A stretch of DNA of 64,000 nt from Burkholderia cenocepacia. GTDB taxonomy: Bacteria; Pseudomonadota; Gammaproteobacteria; Burkholderiales; Burkholderiaceae. The position numbers and the translations under genes were made by a program. The notes under the pieces are model-generated. The model had not been told where the DNA came from. It was given only the letters and a program-made list of their open reading frames with translations, and did not search any database. Shown here one piece after another: positions 16,249-25,903 of the stretch (position 1 is its first letter; each line of letters starts with the position of its first letter). The stretch covers positions 806,001 through 870,000 of the forward strand of contig NZ_CP060040.1 in NCBI RefSeq assembly GCF_014211915.1, read 5' to 3'.

Positions 16249-17256
16249 ATGAAAATTTCCCGATCCCTGTCCACCGTCGAAGTGCACACCGGCGGCGAGG
16301 CGTTCCGCATCGTCACGAGCGGGCTGCCGCGCCTGCCCGGCGACACGATCGTCCAGCGTCGTGCGTGGCTCAAGGCGCACGCCGACGAGATCCGCCGCGC
16401 GCTGATGTTCGAACCGCGCGGCCACGCCGACATGTACGGCGGCTATCTGACCGAGCCGGTCTCGCCGAATGCCGATTTCGGCGTGATCTTCGTGCACAAC
16501 GAAGGCTACAGCGACCATTGCGGCCACGGCGTGATCGCGTTGTCGACCGCGGCCGTCGAACTCGGCTGGGTGCAGCGCACCGTGCCGGAAACGCGGGTCG
16601 GCATCGACGCGCCGTGCGGCTTCATCGAGGCGTTCGTCCAGTGGGACGGCGAGCACGCGGGGCCGGTGCGCTTCGTCAACGTGCCGTCGTTCATCTGGCG
16701 ACGCGACGTGTCGGTCGACACGCCATCGTTCGGTACCGTGACCGGCGACATCGCGTATGGCGGCGCGTTCTATTTCTATGTCGACGGCGCGCCGTTCGAC
16801 CTGCCGGTGCGCGAATCCGCGGTCGAGAAGCTGATCCGCTTCGGCGCGGAAGTGAAGGCGGCCGCGAACGCGACCTATCCGGTCGTCCATCCGGAGATCC
16901 CGGAAATCAACCATATCTACGGCACGATCATCGCGAACGCGCCGCGCCATGCGGGCTCGACGCAGGCGAACTGCTGCGTGTTCGCGGATCGCGAAGTCGA
17001 CCGCTCGCCGACCGGCTCCGGCACCGGCGGGCGCGTCGCGCAGCTCTACCAGCGCGGGCTGCTCGCGGCCGGCGACACGCTCGTCAACGAATCGATCGTC
17101 GGCACGGTCTTCAAGGGGCGCGTGCTGCGCGAAACGACGGTCGGCGACTTTCCGGCCGTGATCCCGGAAGTGGAAGGCAGTGCGCATATCTGCGGGTTCG
17201 CAAACTGGATCGTCGACGAACGCGATCCGCTCACGTACGGATTTCTCGTGCGCTGA
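16249..17256 (+). CDS. Proline racemase family, probable trans-3-hydroxy-L-proline dehydratase
   Basis: The 335-residue protein is in the proline racemase/hydroxyproline epimerase family. The first catalytic Cys is present (Cys91 in SDHCGHGVIAL), but the second is Thr255 (DRSPTGSGTGG in place of DRSPCGTGT). The Cys/Thr pair is the known mark of trans-3-hydroxy-L-proline dehydratases; racemases and 4-hydroxyproline epimerases have Cys/Cys. The reaction gives delta1-pyrroline-2-carboxylate, the substrate of the reductase encoded at 12985, which would yield L-proline. The start ATG 16249 matches the family N-terminus. It forms one cluster with the GntR regulator and binding protein. Confidence 0.87.
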   Translation: MKISRSLSTVEVHTGGEAFRIVTSGLPRLPGDTIVQRRAWLKAHADEIRRALMFEPRGHADMYGGYLTEPVSPNADFGVIFVHNEGYSDHCGHGVIALSTAAVELGWVQRTVPETRVGIDAPCGFIEAFVQWDGEHAGPVRFVNVPSFIWRRDVSVDTPSFGTVTGDIAYGGAFYFYVDGAPFDLPVRESAVEKLIRFGAEVKAAANATYPVVHPEIPEINHIYGTIIANAPRHAGSTQANCCVFADREVDRSPTGSGTGGRVAQLYQRGLLAAGDTLVNESIVGTVFKGRVLRETTVGDFPAVIPEVEGSAHICGFANWIVDERDPLTYGFLVR

Positions 17257-17441
17257 GCCGCGGCGCCAGTCGCGCTGCTGTCGCGTCCCCGTCGCGCGGC
17301 GTTCAGGTTGTCGTACCAGGTTTGGCGCGTCGTTCCGGTTGCCGGGCACGCGCCTTTTTTGCGTGAGCGCCGTCGCGACACCGCACCGCGCATGCCGACG
17401 CGGGGCCCCAGCGGGCCGGCCGGCCGCGCGAGTTTGGTACG

Positions 17442-20024
17442 ATGCAGCCTTTTCAGCCGAGCCCCACCCGCGTGAATCGCCGAAACGTGTCGTCAGTGCG
17501 TGCCTTGTGTGCCAGATGGGTCACGCGCGCCCAATCCGCCGCGGCGGCCGCCGTCGCGCGGGCCAAGCCTCTCGCCGCCACCGCGTGGCACCATGTCCGC
17601 CACCCGACACGCCGTGGCGTGCTGCTCACGGCCGCCGCCGTGCCGGCGCTGTTCGCGGCATACGTGGTCGTGCTCATCCCGTTCACGCCGGGGATCGGCG
17701 ACATCCGCAAGGCGCGCGTCGACCAGCCCGCGCAGGTGCTGTCGGCCGACGGCAAGCTGCTGGCCGAATTCAAGCCGTCGAACCGGGAATGGGTGCCGCT
17801 CAAGCAGATTTCGCCGCGCATGGTCGACGCGCTGATCGCCACCGAGGATCACCGCTTCTACGAACACCACGGCCTCGACTGGAAACGCACGGCGTCGGCC
17901 GCGCTGCATACGTTCTCGGGCAGCCGCCAGGGCGGCTCGACGATCACGCAGCAGCTCGCGCGCAACCTGTATCCGGACGAGATCGGCCGCGCGCCGACGC
18001 TCACGCGCAAGGTGAAGGAGGCGATCACCGCGCTGAAGATCGAGGCCGTCTACAGCAAGGACCAGATCCTCGAGACCTATCTGAACACGGTGCCCTTCCT
18101 GTACAACGCGTACGGCGTCGAGATGGCCGCGCGCACCTATTTCGACAAGTCGGCCGACGAACTCGACGTGCTCGACAGCGCGACGCTCGTCGGGATGCTG
18201 AAGGGCAACAGCTACTACAACCCGGTGCTGAACCCCGAACGCGCGCTGCAGCGGCGCAACACGGTGCTCGGCCAGATGGTGAAGTACGGCAAGCTGTCGC
18301 CGGCGCAGTTCGCGCAGTTGCAGCGCCGGCCGCTGCGCATCGACTTCGAGCGTCAGAAGGAGCCGCCCGGGCCGGCGCCGCATTTCGCGCAGCAGTTGCG
18401 CAAATGGCTGATCGCGTGGGCCGACCGCAACGACTACAACATCTACTCGGACGGGCTGATCGTGCGCACGACGATCGACTCGCGGCTCCAGCAGATGGCG
18501 ACGCAGGCGCTCACGCTGCAGGGCAATCAGTTGCAGGGCATCGCGAACAACGCGTGGAGCGGCCGCGACGGCTGCGGCACCGACAACGAGGTGTTCCGCA
18601 CCTTCATGCGCGAATCGCCCGAGTACAAGGCCGCGCAGGACGCCGGCAAGGACGACGCGGCGGCGATGAAGATGCTCGCGGCCGACCGCGGCTTCCTGCA
18701 CGCGCTATGCAAGGCGAAGACCGACGTGCAGGCCGGCTTCCTCGCGATCGATCCGCGTGACGGGCAGATCCGCGCGTGGGTCGGCAGCCGCGACTTCACC
18801 CGCGAGCCGTTCGACCACGTCGCGCAGGCGCGGCGCCAGCCGGGCTCGACGTTCAAGCCGTTCGTCTATGGCGCCGCGTTCGCGAGCGGGATGAAGCCGG
18901 AGGATACGTTCATCGATCAACCGGTCGAGATTCCGCTGAAGGGCGGCGAGATCTGGCGGCCGAACGACGACGTGCCGCCGACCGGTAAGCCGATGACGCT
19001 GCGCGACGCCGTCGCGCTGTCGCGCAACCGGATCACCGCGCAGGTGATGGAGAAGGTCGGGCCGGGCGCCGTCGCGCGGCTGGCGCGCGACATGGGCGTG
19101 CGCGAAAGCCCGCTCGAACGCGTGCCGTCGCTCGCGCTCGGCACGAGCCCGGTCACGCTGAAGGAAATGGTCGCGTCGTACGCGACGATCGCGAACGGCG
19201 GCCTGTACGTCGAGCCGCAGATGGTGACGCGCATCGAGAACCGCCAGGGCGAGGTGCTCGCCGAATACGCACCGGCGCCGCCCGAGCGCGCGCTCGACGC
19301 CGAAACCGACAAGACGCTGCTCGACGTGATGCGCGACGTCGTGACGCGCGGCACGGGCGGCAGCATCCGCACGCGCTTCGGCATCCGCGGCGACGTGGCC
19401 GGCAAGACCGGCACGACGCAGGACAACGCGGACGGCTGGTTCATCCTGATGCAGCCGGGCCTCGTCGCCGGCGCGTGGGTCGGATTCGACGACGGCCGCG
19501 TGACGCTGCGCAGCGATTACTGGGGGCAGGGCGCGCACAGCGCGCTGCCGATCGTCGGCGATTTCTTCCAGCGCGCGCAACGCGCCCGGATCGTCGATAC
19601 GAAAGCGAAATTCGATACCGAGCCGTCGCCGGGCTGGTTCGGATCGCTGCGCGAGCGCGTGACCGACCTGTTCGACACGTGGTTCCCGCCCGAGGCGAAG
19701 AAGGCGCCCGCGCCGGTCAGGACGCAGCGTATCGAGCGTCCGGCCGAGACCGACGAGGGCGCGGCGTCGGCTGCCTCGGCGCCGGATGCCGCCTCCGGCG
19801 GGATCGTCGAGGAATGGGTGCCGGCGTCGGAAGTGGCCGCATCGGCCGCGGCGCTGTCGTCGGGCGCGTCGCAGCCGCAGCCGCCGCAGATTGCGCCGCC
19901 GCCGGCGGGCGCCAGTGCGACGAGCGCAAGCAGCGCCGGTATCGGCGTCGCGCCTTCGGCCGTGCCGGCGCCGCCGCCGGTGTCGGTACCGGCCGCCCCT
20001 GACGCGACCGGCGCTTCGCAGTAA
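17442..20024 (+). CDS. Class A penicillin-binding protein (PBP1A-type transglycosylase/transpeptidase)
   Basis: This 860-residue inner-membrane enzyme has a single membrane anchor at about residues 59-80, a GT51 glycosyltransferase domain (catalytic Glu135 in EDHRFYEHHG, then GGSTITQQLARN), and a transpeptidase domain with Ser469-x-x-Lys472 (GSTFKP), Ser527-x-Asn529 and KTGTT at 655-659. It polymerises lipid II and cross-links peptidoglycan. All active-site residues are present. The last 130 residues are low-complexity, rich in Ala, Pro and Ser, and end PDATGASQ; such tails vary. It is monocistronic, with no cell-wall genes nearby, so it may be an accessory class A enzyme. Confidence 0.92.
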   Translation: MQPFQPSPTRVNRRNVSSVRALCARWVTRAQSAAAAAVARAKPLAATAWHHVRHPTRRGVLLTAAAVPALFAAYVVVLIPFTPGIGDIRKARVDQPAQVLSADGKLLAEFKPSNREWVPLKQISPRMVDALIATEDHRFYEHHGLDWKRTASAALHTFSGSRQGGSTITQQLARNLYPDEIGRAPTLTRKVKEAITALKIEAVYSKDQILETYLNTVPFLYNAYGVEMAARTYFDKSADELDVLDSATLVGMLKGNSYYNPVLNPERALQRRNTVLGQMVKYGKLSPAQFAQLQRRPLRIDFERQKEPPGPAPHFAQQLRKWLIAWADRNDYNIYSDGLIVRTTIDSRLQQMATQALTLQGNQLQGIANNAWSGRDGCGTDNEVFRTFMRESPEYKAAQDAGKDDAAAMKMLAADRGFLHALCKAKTDVQAGFLAIDPRDGQIRAWVGSRDFTREPFDHVAQARRQPGSTFKPFVYGAAFASGMKPEDTFIDQPVEIPLKGGEIWRPNDDVPPTGKPMTLRDAVALSRNRITAQVMEKVGPGAVARLARDMGVRESPLERVPSLALGTSPVTLKEMVASYATIANGGLYVEPQMVTRIENRQGEVLAEYAPAPPERALDAETDKTLLDVMRDVVTRGTGGSIRTRFGIRGDVAGKTGTTQDNADGWFILMQPGLVAGAWVGFDDGRVTLRSDYWGQGAHSALPIVGDFFQRAQRARIVDTKAKFDTEPSPGWFGSLRERVTDLFDTWFPPEAKKAPAPVRTQRIERPAETDEGAASAASAPDAASGGIVEEWVPASEVAASAAALSSGASQPQPPQIAPPPAGASATSASSAGIGVAPSAVPAPPPVSVPAAPDATGASQ

Positions 20025-20103
20025 CGGAGCCGTTCAGGTTCCGCGCGATGCTGCCGTAATCAAGTTGTCACGACAGCGCGCGCGGTCGCTCCGCGCTTCT
20101 CCG

Positions 20104-20979
20104 ATGCGGCTTTCAACCGACTCCGTCGCGCTCGCGCGCGACGACCTTTCCGCGGGTGTCCCGCTCGGCTTCGACCTCTACGACGCCGACGGCGCCGCGC
20201 TGCTGCCGGCCGGCACGACGCTGCGCGATGCCGCGCAGCACGCTTTCCTGTTCGACCATTTCCGCCCCGTGCGCCGCCGCGAGGACGCCGACGCCGATCC
20301 GCACGGGTCCGCGGCGACCGCGCCCGCCACGCGCATGGGCCTGTCGGCGGGCGCCGCGATCGGCATTCGCCGCCGGGTCGGCACGACGCGCGCGCTGCAA
20401 CGGTGCCGGTTGATCGGCGTCGGCGCGTCGGGGGCGCTGTTCGTCGAGCCGCAGCCCGCCGCCGTGCTCGAGTTCGCACGCGGCGACGACGTCGAAGCGG
20501 TGGCAATCGGCCGTGCCGCGGTGTCCCGTTTCGGCGCGACGGTCGAATCGGTGCTGGCGTCGGGCGCCGCGCCGTTCATGATCCTGTCGCCGCCCGGTTT
20601 CGTCGACCGGCTGCGCACGCGCGCCGAGCCGCGCGTGCCGGTGCGCATCGCGGCCTGCTGCAACGGCGGAGCGCAGGGGGTGGACGGCATCGGGTTGGTG
20701 CACGACATCAGCCTGAGCGGGCTGTCGATCGCCGTCGACCGGCCGATCGCAGCAACCGGCGAGCCGTTGCGCGTGCTGCTACCGTACGAAACCGGCGGCC
20801 GCGTCGTGCAGTTGGCGCTCGATGGCACCGTGCGGGCCGTGCATGCCGACCCGGCGGGGCCGGCGCTGACGCTGCATCATGCGGCGTTCGACGACCTCGA
20901 TGCCGACGACCTGATTCGTCTCAAGGCGTTGCTGTTCGACAGGCAGATGGCGTCGGCGGATAGCGATCGCCTGCGCTGA
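20104..20979 (+). CDS. PilZ domain c-di-GMP receptor
   Basis: The 291-residue protein has an N-terminal region of about 80 residues (LGFDLYDADGAALLPAGTTL), a middle part with a possible YcgR-N-like fold, and a C-terminal PilZ domain. The c-di-GMP motifs are intact: RAEPR (Arg-x3-Arg) near residue 175, then DISLSG (D-x-S-x2-G) near residue 202. It should bind c-di-GMP; the effector target is unknown. ATG 20104 is the first Met that starts the recognisable N-terminal region; GTG or ATG codons upstream would extend into the PBP gene frame. There is no gene partner on the same strand within 120 bp downstream. Confidence 0.8.
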   Translation: MRLSTDSVALARDDLSAGVPLGFDLYDADGAALLPAGTTLRDAAQHAFLFDHFRPVRRREDADADPHGSAATAPATRMGLSAGAAIGIRRRVGTTRALQRCRLIGVGASGALFVEPQPAAVLEFARGDDVEAVAIGRAAVSRFGATVESVLASGAAPFMILSPPGFVDRLRTRAEPRVPVRIAACCNGGAQGVDGIGLVHDISLSGLSIAVDRPIAATGEPLRVLLPYETGGRVVQLALDGTVRAVHADPAGPALTLHHAAFDDLDADDLIRLKALLFDRQMASADSDRLR

Positions 20980-21202
20980 CGCGCGGCCGAGCGCGCCGGA
21001 TACCGAATCGCGGCATTCGGCACATGCGCGGCGACAATCATCTGACGAATCGACTTATTCCCGGGCGATTGTACGGTTTCGGTCAACAGTGAATTTGCGA
21101 TTTAAGTATTTACCCTGATAGCGGCGACTCCTAGACTTCTACTCATGCGCAACGACTTCGAGTCCGAAGCGCCTGACAAAACAATCCTGGAGGTAACGCA
21201 TC

Positions 21203-21532
21203 ATGAAATCGCTGATCAAGGCAGTTGCACTGGCCGCCCTGGTGGCCGCACCGGTCGTCTCGTTCGCCCAATCGAACCAGCAGCCGCTGACGCGCGCGCA
21301 AGTGCGCGCCGAGCTGGTCCAGCTCGAAAAGGCCGGCTACAACCCGAACGACTGGATCAACTATCCGGAGAACATCCAGGCCGCCCAGGCCAAGATCGCC
21401 GCCGCGCAGAACGCCGGTGCGCAAGCCGACGCAACCGGCTACGGTTCGAACCCGGTCGCGACGTCGCAGTCGGGCCAGCGCGCCGTCGCGCCGGCCGTCA
21501 GCGACCGCTCGTCGGTGTACTTCGGCCACTGA
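21203..21532 (+). CDS. DUF4148 domain exported protein
   Basis: This 109-residue secreted protein has a signal peptide at residues 1-22 (MKSLIKAVALAALVAAPVVS, cleavage before QSNQ). The remainder fits DUF4148, which is widespread in Burkholderiales: LTRAQVRAELVQLEKAGYNP near residue 28, then YPENIQAAQAKIAAAQ. The function is unknown; such proteins are small, abundant periplasmic proteins. ATG follows GGAGG by 8 nt, and the gene has its own terminator. Confidence 0.88.
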   Translation: MKSLIKAVALAALVAAPVVSFAQSNQQPLTRAQVRAELVQLEKAGYNPNDWINYPENIQAAQAKIAAAQNAGAQADATGYGSNPVATSQSGQRAVAPAVSDRSSVYFGH

Positions 21533-21581
21533 GCCCGTCGTGGTTCCGCGGCTCTCGGGCCGCGGCTGACGCCATAACGAG

Positions 21582-21613
21582 AAAGCCCGCACGCGTATCG
21601 TGCGGGCTTTTTT
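21582..21613 (+). terminator. Rho-independent terminator after the DUF4148 gene
   Basis: AAAGCCCGCACG and CGTGCGGGCTTT form a 12-bp stem around CGTAT, followed by a T run (TTTTTT). It lies 50 bp after the stop. Confidence 0.9.
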
Positions 21614-21891
21614 GCGTCTTCTTCATCGAGTGGCCCGGCGCACGAATTCCAGCGGCCGAACCGGTCGCGGAGAGTCTGCCGCGTGCATGAGCGACACGCC
21701 GGATGCCGGCCTGAGCTGGTTCAACGGCACCTTGCCGTGAACGATCACGCCGCTCGCAGTACCGCACCCGCTGACAATCCGTCGCGCGTGCGCTAGCATC
21801 GCGGTCGATGTCGCCGCGGCAGTGCGGCCAATGCACACGGGGCGCAGCAGGGCGCCGGGTTCCACACTTCAACGAACAACAAGGAGCATCC

Positions 21892-22296
21892 ATGCGTGTC
21901 TTGACTGGTCTGCTGGGCTCGCTGGCGCTGGTGGCGAGCGTTGCCCATGCGCAGGCGAATTGCGCGGACGCGACGGATCAGGCGACGATGACGGCGTGTG
22001 CCGATCGCGCGTACAAGAAATCCGATGGAGAGCTGAACCGAACCTACCAGGCCGTCACGGCCCGCCTGCGCGGTGCGCCGCCGCTCGCCGACAAGCTCGT
22101 GAATGCGCAGCGCGCGTGGATCGCGTACCGCGACGCCGAATGCCATTTCTCGAGCGCGAATGCCGAGGGCGGCAGTGCGTACCCGATGGTCGTATCGACC
22201 TGTCTCGACGATCTGACGAAGGCACGCACGGAAACGCTGAAGGGCTATCTGTCCTGCGAGGAAGGCGACCTCGCTTGCCCGGTGCCTGTGAAGTAA
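21892..22296 (+). CDS. LprI/DUF1311 family exported protein
   Basis: The 134-residue product has a signal peptide at residues 1-20 (MRVLTGLLGSLALVASVAHA, cleaved before QANC). It then has the DUF1311 pattern: four Cys residues (C23, C36, C82 and a later pair) and the RTYQAVTARL and RAWIAYRDAECHF blocks shared with the lysozyme inhibitor LprI family. It may act as a periplasmic lysozyme inhibitor or a related stress protein, an inference from the family. ATG 21892 follows AAGGAG; a longer reading from 21808 has no ribosome site. Confidence 0.82.
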   Translation: MRVLTGLLGSLALVASVAHAQANCADATDQATMTACADRAYKKSDGELNRTYQAVTARLRGAPPLADKLVNAQRAWIAYRDAECHFSSANAEGGSAYPMVVSTCLDDLTKARTETLKGYLSCEEGDLACPVPVK

Positions 22297-22306
22297 CCGT
22301 TCGGAC

Positions 22307-22330
22307 GCGGGCCCGGTGAGCGAGGCCCGC
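22307..22330 (+). terminator. Bidirectional-type hairpin between convergent genes
   Basis: GCGGGCC pairs with GGCCCGC around a ten-base loop in the 70 bp between the DUF1311 gene and the convergent response-regulator gene. No U tract is present, so its role as a terminator is uncertain. Confidence 0.4.
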
Positions 22331-22366
22331 ACTGCGCCGGCTGGACGTCGTCCTACACGTCGTCTG

Positions 22367-23014
22367 TTACACGTCGTCCGTTTCGTCGAGCAGCTTGTGC
22401 CGCATCGCGTAACGCACGAGCGCCGCTTCGTGCGGCATCTGCATCTTTTCCAGGATCCGGGTCTTGTAGGTGCTGACCGTCTTCGCGCTCACGCACAGCG
22501 CATTCGCGATCTCGGTCAGCGTCTGGCCGGCGGCGATCCGCCGGAACACGTCGAATTCGCGATCGGACAGCCGCTGGTGCGGCAGCGTTTCGGCCGGCTC
22601 GTTCAGGCTCTGCGCGAACTGCTCGGCCATCGCGAGGCTCACGTAGACGCCGCCCGACGCCACCTTCGTGACCGCGCCGACCAACTCCGCGCTCGCGCTT
22701 TCCTTCGTCAGATAGCCCGACGCGCCCGCGCGGAACGCCCGCACCGCATATTGCTGCTCCGCGTGCATCGTCAGCACGAGCACGCGCAGCGCGGGCTTCT
22801 CGTCCTTGATCTGCTTGATCAGTTCGACGCCGTTGCGGCCCGGCATCGACAGGTCAAGCACGAGCACCTGCGCGGGCGTCGCCCGCACCAGCGCTATCGT
22901 CGACGGGCCGTCGAAGGCTTCGCCGGCCACCTCGAATCCGGTGGCGTTCTGGAGGATGTGCCGCAGACCGTCGCGTACGAGCGTATGGTCGTCGGCGATG
23001 AGCACCTTGATCAT
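22367..23014 (-). CDS. NarL/LuxR-type response regulator
   Basis: This 215-residue protein has a receiver domain (acidic pair Asp8-Asp9, phosphoacceptor Asp54 in VLVLDLSMPGRNG, Lys in YLTKES) and a C-terminal LuxR helix-turn-helix (LSDREFDVFRRIAAGQTLTEI, then VSAKTVSTYKTRI). ATG overlaps the kinase stop (ATGA), so the two are translationally coupled. It is the partner of the PAS kinase encoded upstream. The target genes are unknown. Confidence 0.93.
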   Translation of the reverse strand: MIKVLIADDHTLVRDGLRHILQNATGFEVAGEAFDGPSTIALVRATPAQVLVLDLSMPGRNGVELIKQIKDEKPALRVLVLTMHAEQQYAVRAFRAGASGYLTKESASAELVGAVTKVASGGVYVSLAMAEQFAQSLNEPAETLPHQRLSDREFDVFRRIAAGQTLTEIANALCVSAKTVSTYKTRILEKMQMPHEAALVRYAMRHKLLDETDDV

Positions 23015-25113
23015 GTGATGAGCGTGTCCTGTTGAACGGTGGCGAGCGGAAATGCGACAGTGATCGAGAAGCCGCGCGCGAGCGCGGTGTCGATCGTCAC
23101 GGTGCCGCCCAGCATGTGCGCGCGTTCGCGAATGCCGATCAGGCCGAACGACTTGTCCTCGTGGGCGGGCCCGCCGGGCGCCGCGCCGCGGCCGTTGTCC
23201 GCGACGCGCAGCACGCAAGAACCTTCCTCGACGTCGAGCCGCAATGCCACGCGCGTCGCATCCGCATGGCGCGCGACGTTCGTCAGCGCTTCCTGGACGA
23301 TGCGAAACAGCGTGGTCGCGCCCGCGCTGGTGAACGTGAGGCCGCCCGTCTCGATGTGGCGCTCGACGTCGATCCCGTAGCGGTTCGTGAAATCGTTCGC
23401 GAGCCATTCGATCGCGGGCACGAGGCCGAGATCGTCGAGCATCACCGGCCGCAGGTCGGCCGCGATGCGCCGCACCGACGCGACCGTCGCGTCGATCAGC
23501 CGCCGCATGCCTCGCAGATGCGTCTGCACGCCCTCATCGGGTTGCGCGCGGCCGGGCATGCGCAGTTGCTGCTCGACGACCGACAGATCCATCTTCAACG
23601 CGGTGAGCTGCTGCCCGAGATCGTCGTGCAACTCGCGCGCGATGCGGGTTTTTTCCTCTTCGCGCACGTTCTGCAGGTTCGCGGACAGTTCACGCAATTC
23701 CTCGCGCGATTGCTTCAGCGCGTTCTCGGCCCGCTGCCGCTCGGTGATGTCGCGCAGCATCACCGTATAAAGCTTGCCCGACGCGTCGCGGATCTGCGAA
23801 ATCGACGCTTCGATCGGGAATTCCTCGCCGTTGGCCCGCAGCCCGAACAGCACGCGCTGGCGGCCCATCTGCCGCTCGGACACGCCCGTCACGCCGAACT
23901 GGTCGACGTGCTTCGCATGTGCGGCGCGGAACCGCTCCGGAATGAAGCGCGACAGCGGCGCGCCGATCGCCTCCATCGCGGACACGCCGAACACCTGCTC
24001 GGCCATCGGATTGAAGATCACGACGGTTTGCTTCTCGTCGATCGTGATGATCGCTTCCATCGACGAACGGATGATGCCCATCATCCGTGCTTCGTTGAGG
24101 ATGCCGCGGCTGCTCGCGCCGGCATCGGCGCGGCTGCGCAGCAGCGCATGGACGAGCGCCGCGAATCCGAACGACGCGATCAGCCCGGCGGCGAGCACGG
24201 TGCCGGCCGCACGCTGCGCGCCGGTCGCGCTCGGCCGGCCGTCCGCGGAATAGGCGAGCGTCAGCGCGGTGCCGCCGAAATTCAGCACATCGGTACGCCG
24301 CATCAGGTCGGGCGACGCCGACGCTTCGTCGGTCGTCGTCTCGACGCTGGCGATCGCGCGCGGATCGCCGCCGGCGGTCATCCACAGGTCGATTCCGCGT
24401 TCCGCGTCGAGCGCGCGCTCGATCAGGCGCCGCGGGCTCAGCGCCGCGAACAGCACTCCGTCGGCGCCAGCTTCGCGCGTGCCGGACGGCTTGGCGGCGG
24501 CCAGCGGCGAGGTCGCCACGGGCAGGAACAGCGTCAGGGTACGGGCGTCGCGGGAGGCATCGTCGTCGGCGGGGTGGACGCCGAGCGCGATGTCGCCGGT
24601 CCGCAGCGCGCGTGTGAGCGGCGCCGCGTCGGACGCGCCGAAACGCACGACCGGCGAACTCGAGACGGGGGCGCTGAGCGTCGCTGCCGCGAGCGGATCG
24701 GTCGGCAGCGGCTTTGCGCCGGCCAGCGCGCCGCGCGCCGCGGGCGTGAGCGGCGCATAGCCGATCTGCCGGACCGGCGAGCGGCCGCTGTCGAGATCGA
24801 GCGTCTCCGCGTATCGGCGCCATTGGCCGGGCGTCATGTCCGGGACGAGCCCGAACGTGCCGCGTGCGCCTTCGAGCACGGCGACGCCGGCCTGCAACTC
24901 GTGGCGCAGCATCGCCGTCACGTGCGTCGTGCGGCGTTCGAAACGCGTATGAACGGCGCCTTGCCACTGCTCGCGCACCAGCAGCGCGACGCCGAGCGAC
25001 AGCAGCGCGCCCGCGCACAGCGCGGCGACGCCGGCCGCGAGCGGCTGGCGTAGCATGGTCTGGAGGCGCGTGGGCCCTCGGGCGTCCCGCGTCGGGGTTC
25101 CACTGGGGGTCAT
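23011..25113 (-). CDS. Membrane sensor histidine kinase with CHASE-like and PAS domains (NarL-type)
   Basis: The 700-residue protein has a membrane segment at about residues 26-46, an extracytoplasmic domain at about 60-300 whose start (LQAGVAVLEGARGTFGLVPDM) resembles CHASE, and a second segment at about 303-325. Then come a PAS domain (347-470, MEAIITIDEKQTVVIFNPMAE), the HisKA_3 box with His496 in RELHDDLGQQ, and a HATPase with DNGRGAAPGG and FGLIGIRERAHMLGG. It phosphorylates the response regulator encoded downstream with an ATGA overlap. The sensed ligand is unknown. Met21 is an alternative start just before the first membrane segment. Confidence 0.92.
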   Translation of the reverse strand: MTPSGTPTRDARGPTRLQTMLRQPLAAGVAALCAGALLSLGVALLVREQWQGAVHTRFERRTTHVTAMLRHELQAGVAVLEGARGTFGLVPDMTPGQWRRYAETLDLDSGRSPVRQIGYAPLTPAARGALAGAKPLPTDPLAAATLSAPVSSSPVVRFGASDAAPLTRALRTGDIALGVHPADDDASRDARTLTLFLPVATSPLAAAKPSGTREAGADGVLFAALSPRRLIERALDAERGIDLWMTAGGDPRAIASVETTTDEASASPDLMRRTDVLNFGGTALTLAYSADGRPSATGAQRAAGTVLAAGLIASFGFAALVHALLRSRADAGASSRGILNEARMMGIIRSSMEAIITIDEKQTVVIFNPMAEQVFGVSAMEAIGAPLSRFIPERFRAAHAKHVDQFGVTGVSERQMGRQRVLFGLRANGEEFPIEASISQIRDASGKLYTVMLRDITERQRAENALKQSREELRELSANLQNVREEEKTRIARELHDDLGQQLTALKMDLSVVEQQLRMPGRAQPDEGVQTHLRGMRRLIDATVASVRRIAADLRPVMLDDLGLVPAIEWLANDFTNRYGIDVERHIETGGLTFTSAGATTLFRIVQEALTNVARHADATRVALRLDVEEGSCVLRVADNGRGAAPGGPAHEDKSFGLIGIRERAHMLGGTVTIDTALARGFSITVAFPLATVQQDTLIT

Positions 25114-25301
25114 TCGATGGCCATTCTGTTGTTCGGGCTATCCGGGGCACTCGGACAGCGCGGCAAAACCGGGAAAACTCGCACCGGCTGCGTGCAACGA
25201 CTATTTTGAAGATGAAATTGTGCGCGTTTTACACATTTTTTGTAATGGGGTCGGTTGAAATAGCGGCAAACGGCATGAAGCTGCGGGCGCGCCGGCCGCG
25301 C

Positions 25302-25315
25302 TTGACGCGCGTCAA
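25302..25315 (+). promoter_or_regulatory. FNR/ANR-type box TTGAC-GCGC-GTCAA
   Basis: This is a perfect dyad in the FNR/ANR form, centred about 125 bp before the ATG of the single-domain Usp gene. The position is far for a simple class II site unless transcription starts well upstream of the gene. Confidence 0.65.
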
Positions 25316-25432
25316 CGCACACGTCGGCACGTGGGGCAGACTGTTCGGCAGGCAAGCCGGCACCGGGCCGGCCTGCGGTAACGGGTCGTGATTGCGCAGG
25401 GCGCGACGCGCGCCCGGTCGGAGGGACGGACC

Positions 25433-25903
25433 ATGTACAAGCGGATTTTCGTCGGGCTCGACGGTAGCCCGAGCGCGCGTCTCGCGCTAAACGAGGCGAT
25501 CCGGATCGCGACGGCGTCCGGCGGCGAAGTGACCTGTGCGTACGTCGTCGAACATCGGCCGCAGCTCGTCGACGTCGACGCCGGCTTCGCCGCCGAGCGC
25601 GATGGCGATGTCGCCGCGACCGATGCCGCGACGCCGGTGCTCGACCATGCGAAAGCGGTGCTCGCGCAGCAGCATGTGCGGGGCACGGTGCGCGCGCTCG
25701 ACGCGTACGGCGAGGACATCGCGACGGTGCTGATGCGCACGGCGGCCGAAGCCGACGCCGACCTGATCGTGATGGGTACGAGCGGGCGGCACGGCCTGCG
25801 CAGGCTGTTGCTCGGCAGCGTGGCGGAATCGTTGCTGCGTGCGGCCGACCGGCCGGTGCTGCTGGTGCGGCACGGCGAGCCGGGCGCGTCGGCGACCGCG
25901 TAA
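25433..25903 (+). CDS. Universal stress protein A family (single domain)
   Basis: This cytosolic 156-residue protein has the UspA fold: KRIFVGLDGSPSARLALNEA at the start and the ATP-binding VMGTSGRHGLRRLLLGSVAE block (G-2x-G-9x-G-S/T type) near residue 120. It ends with PVLLVRHG. It is therefore likely the nucleotide-binding Usp subtype. It stands alone, with an FNR-type box upstream, and may serve in the low-oxygen response. The start at 25433 is preceded by GGAGGG. Confidence 0.9.
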   Translation: MYKRIFVGLDGSPSARLALNEAIRIATASGGEVTCAYVVEHRPQLVDVDAGFAAERDGDVAATDAATPVLDHAKAVLAQQHVRGTVRALDAYGEDIATVLMRTAAEADADLIVMGTSGRHGLRRLLLGSVAESLLRAADRPVLLVRHGEPGASATA

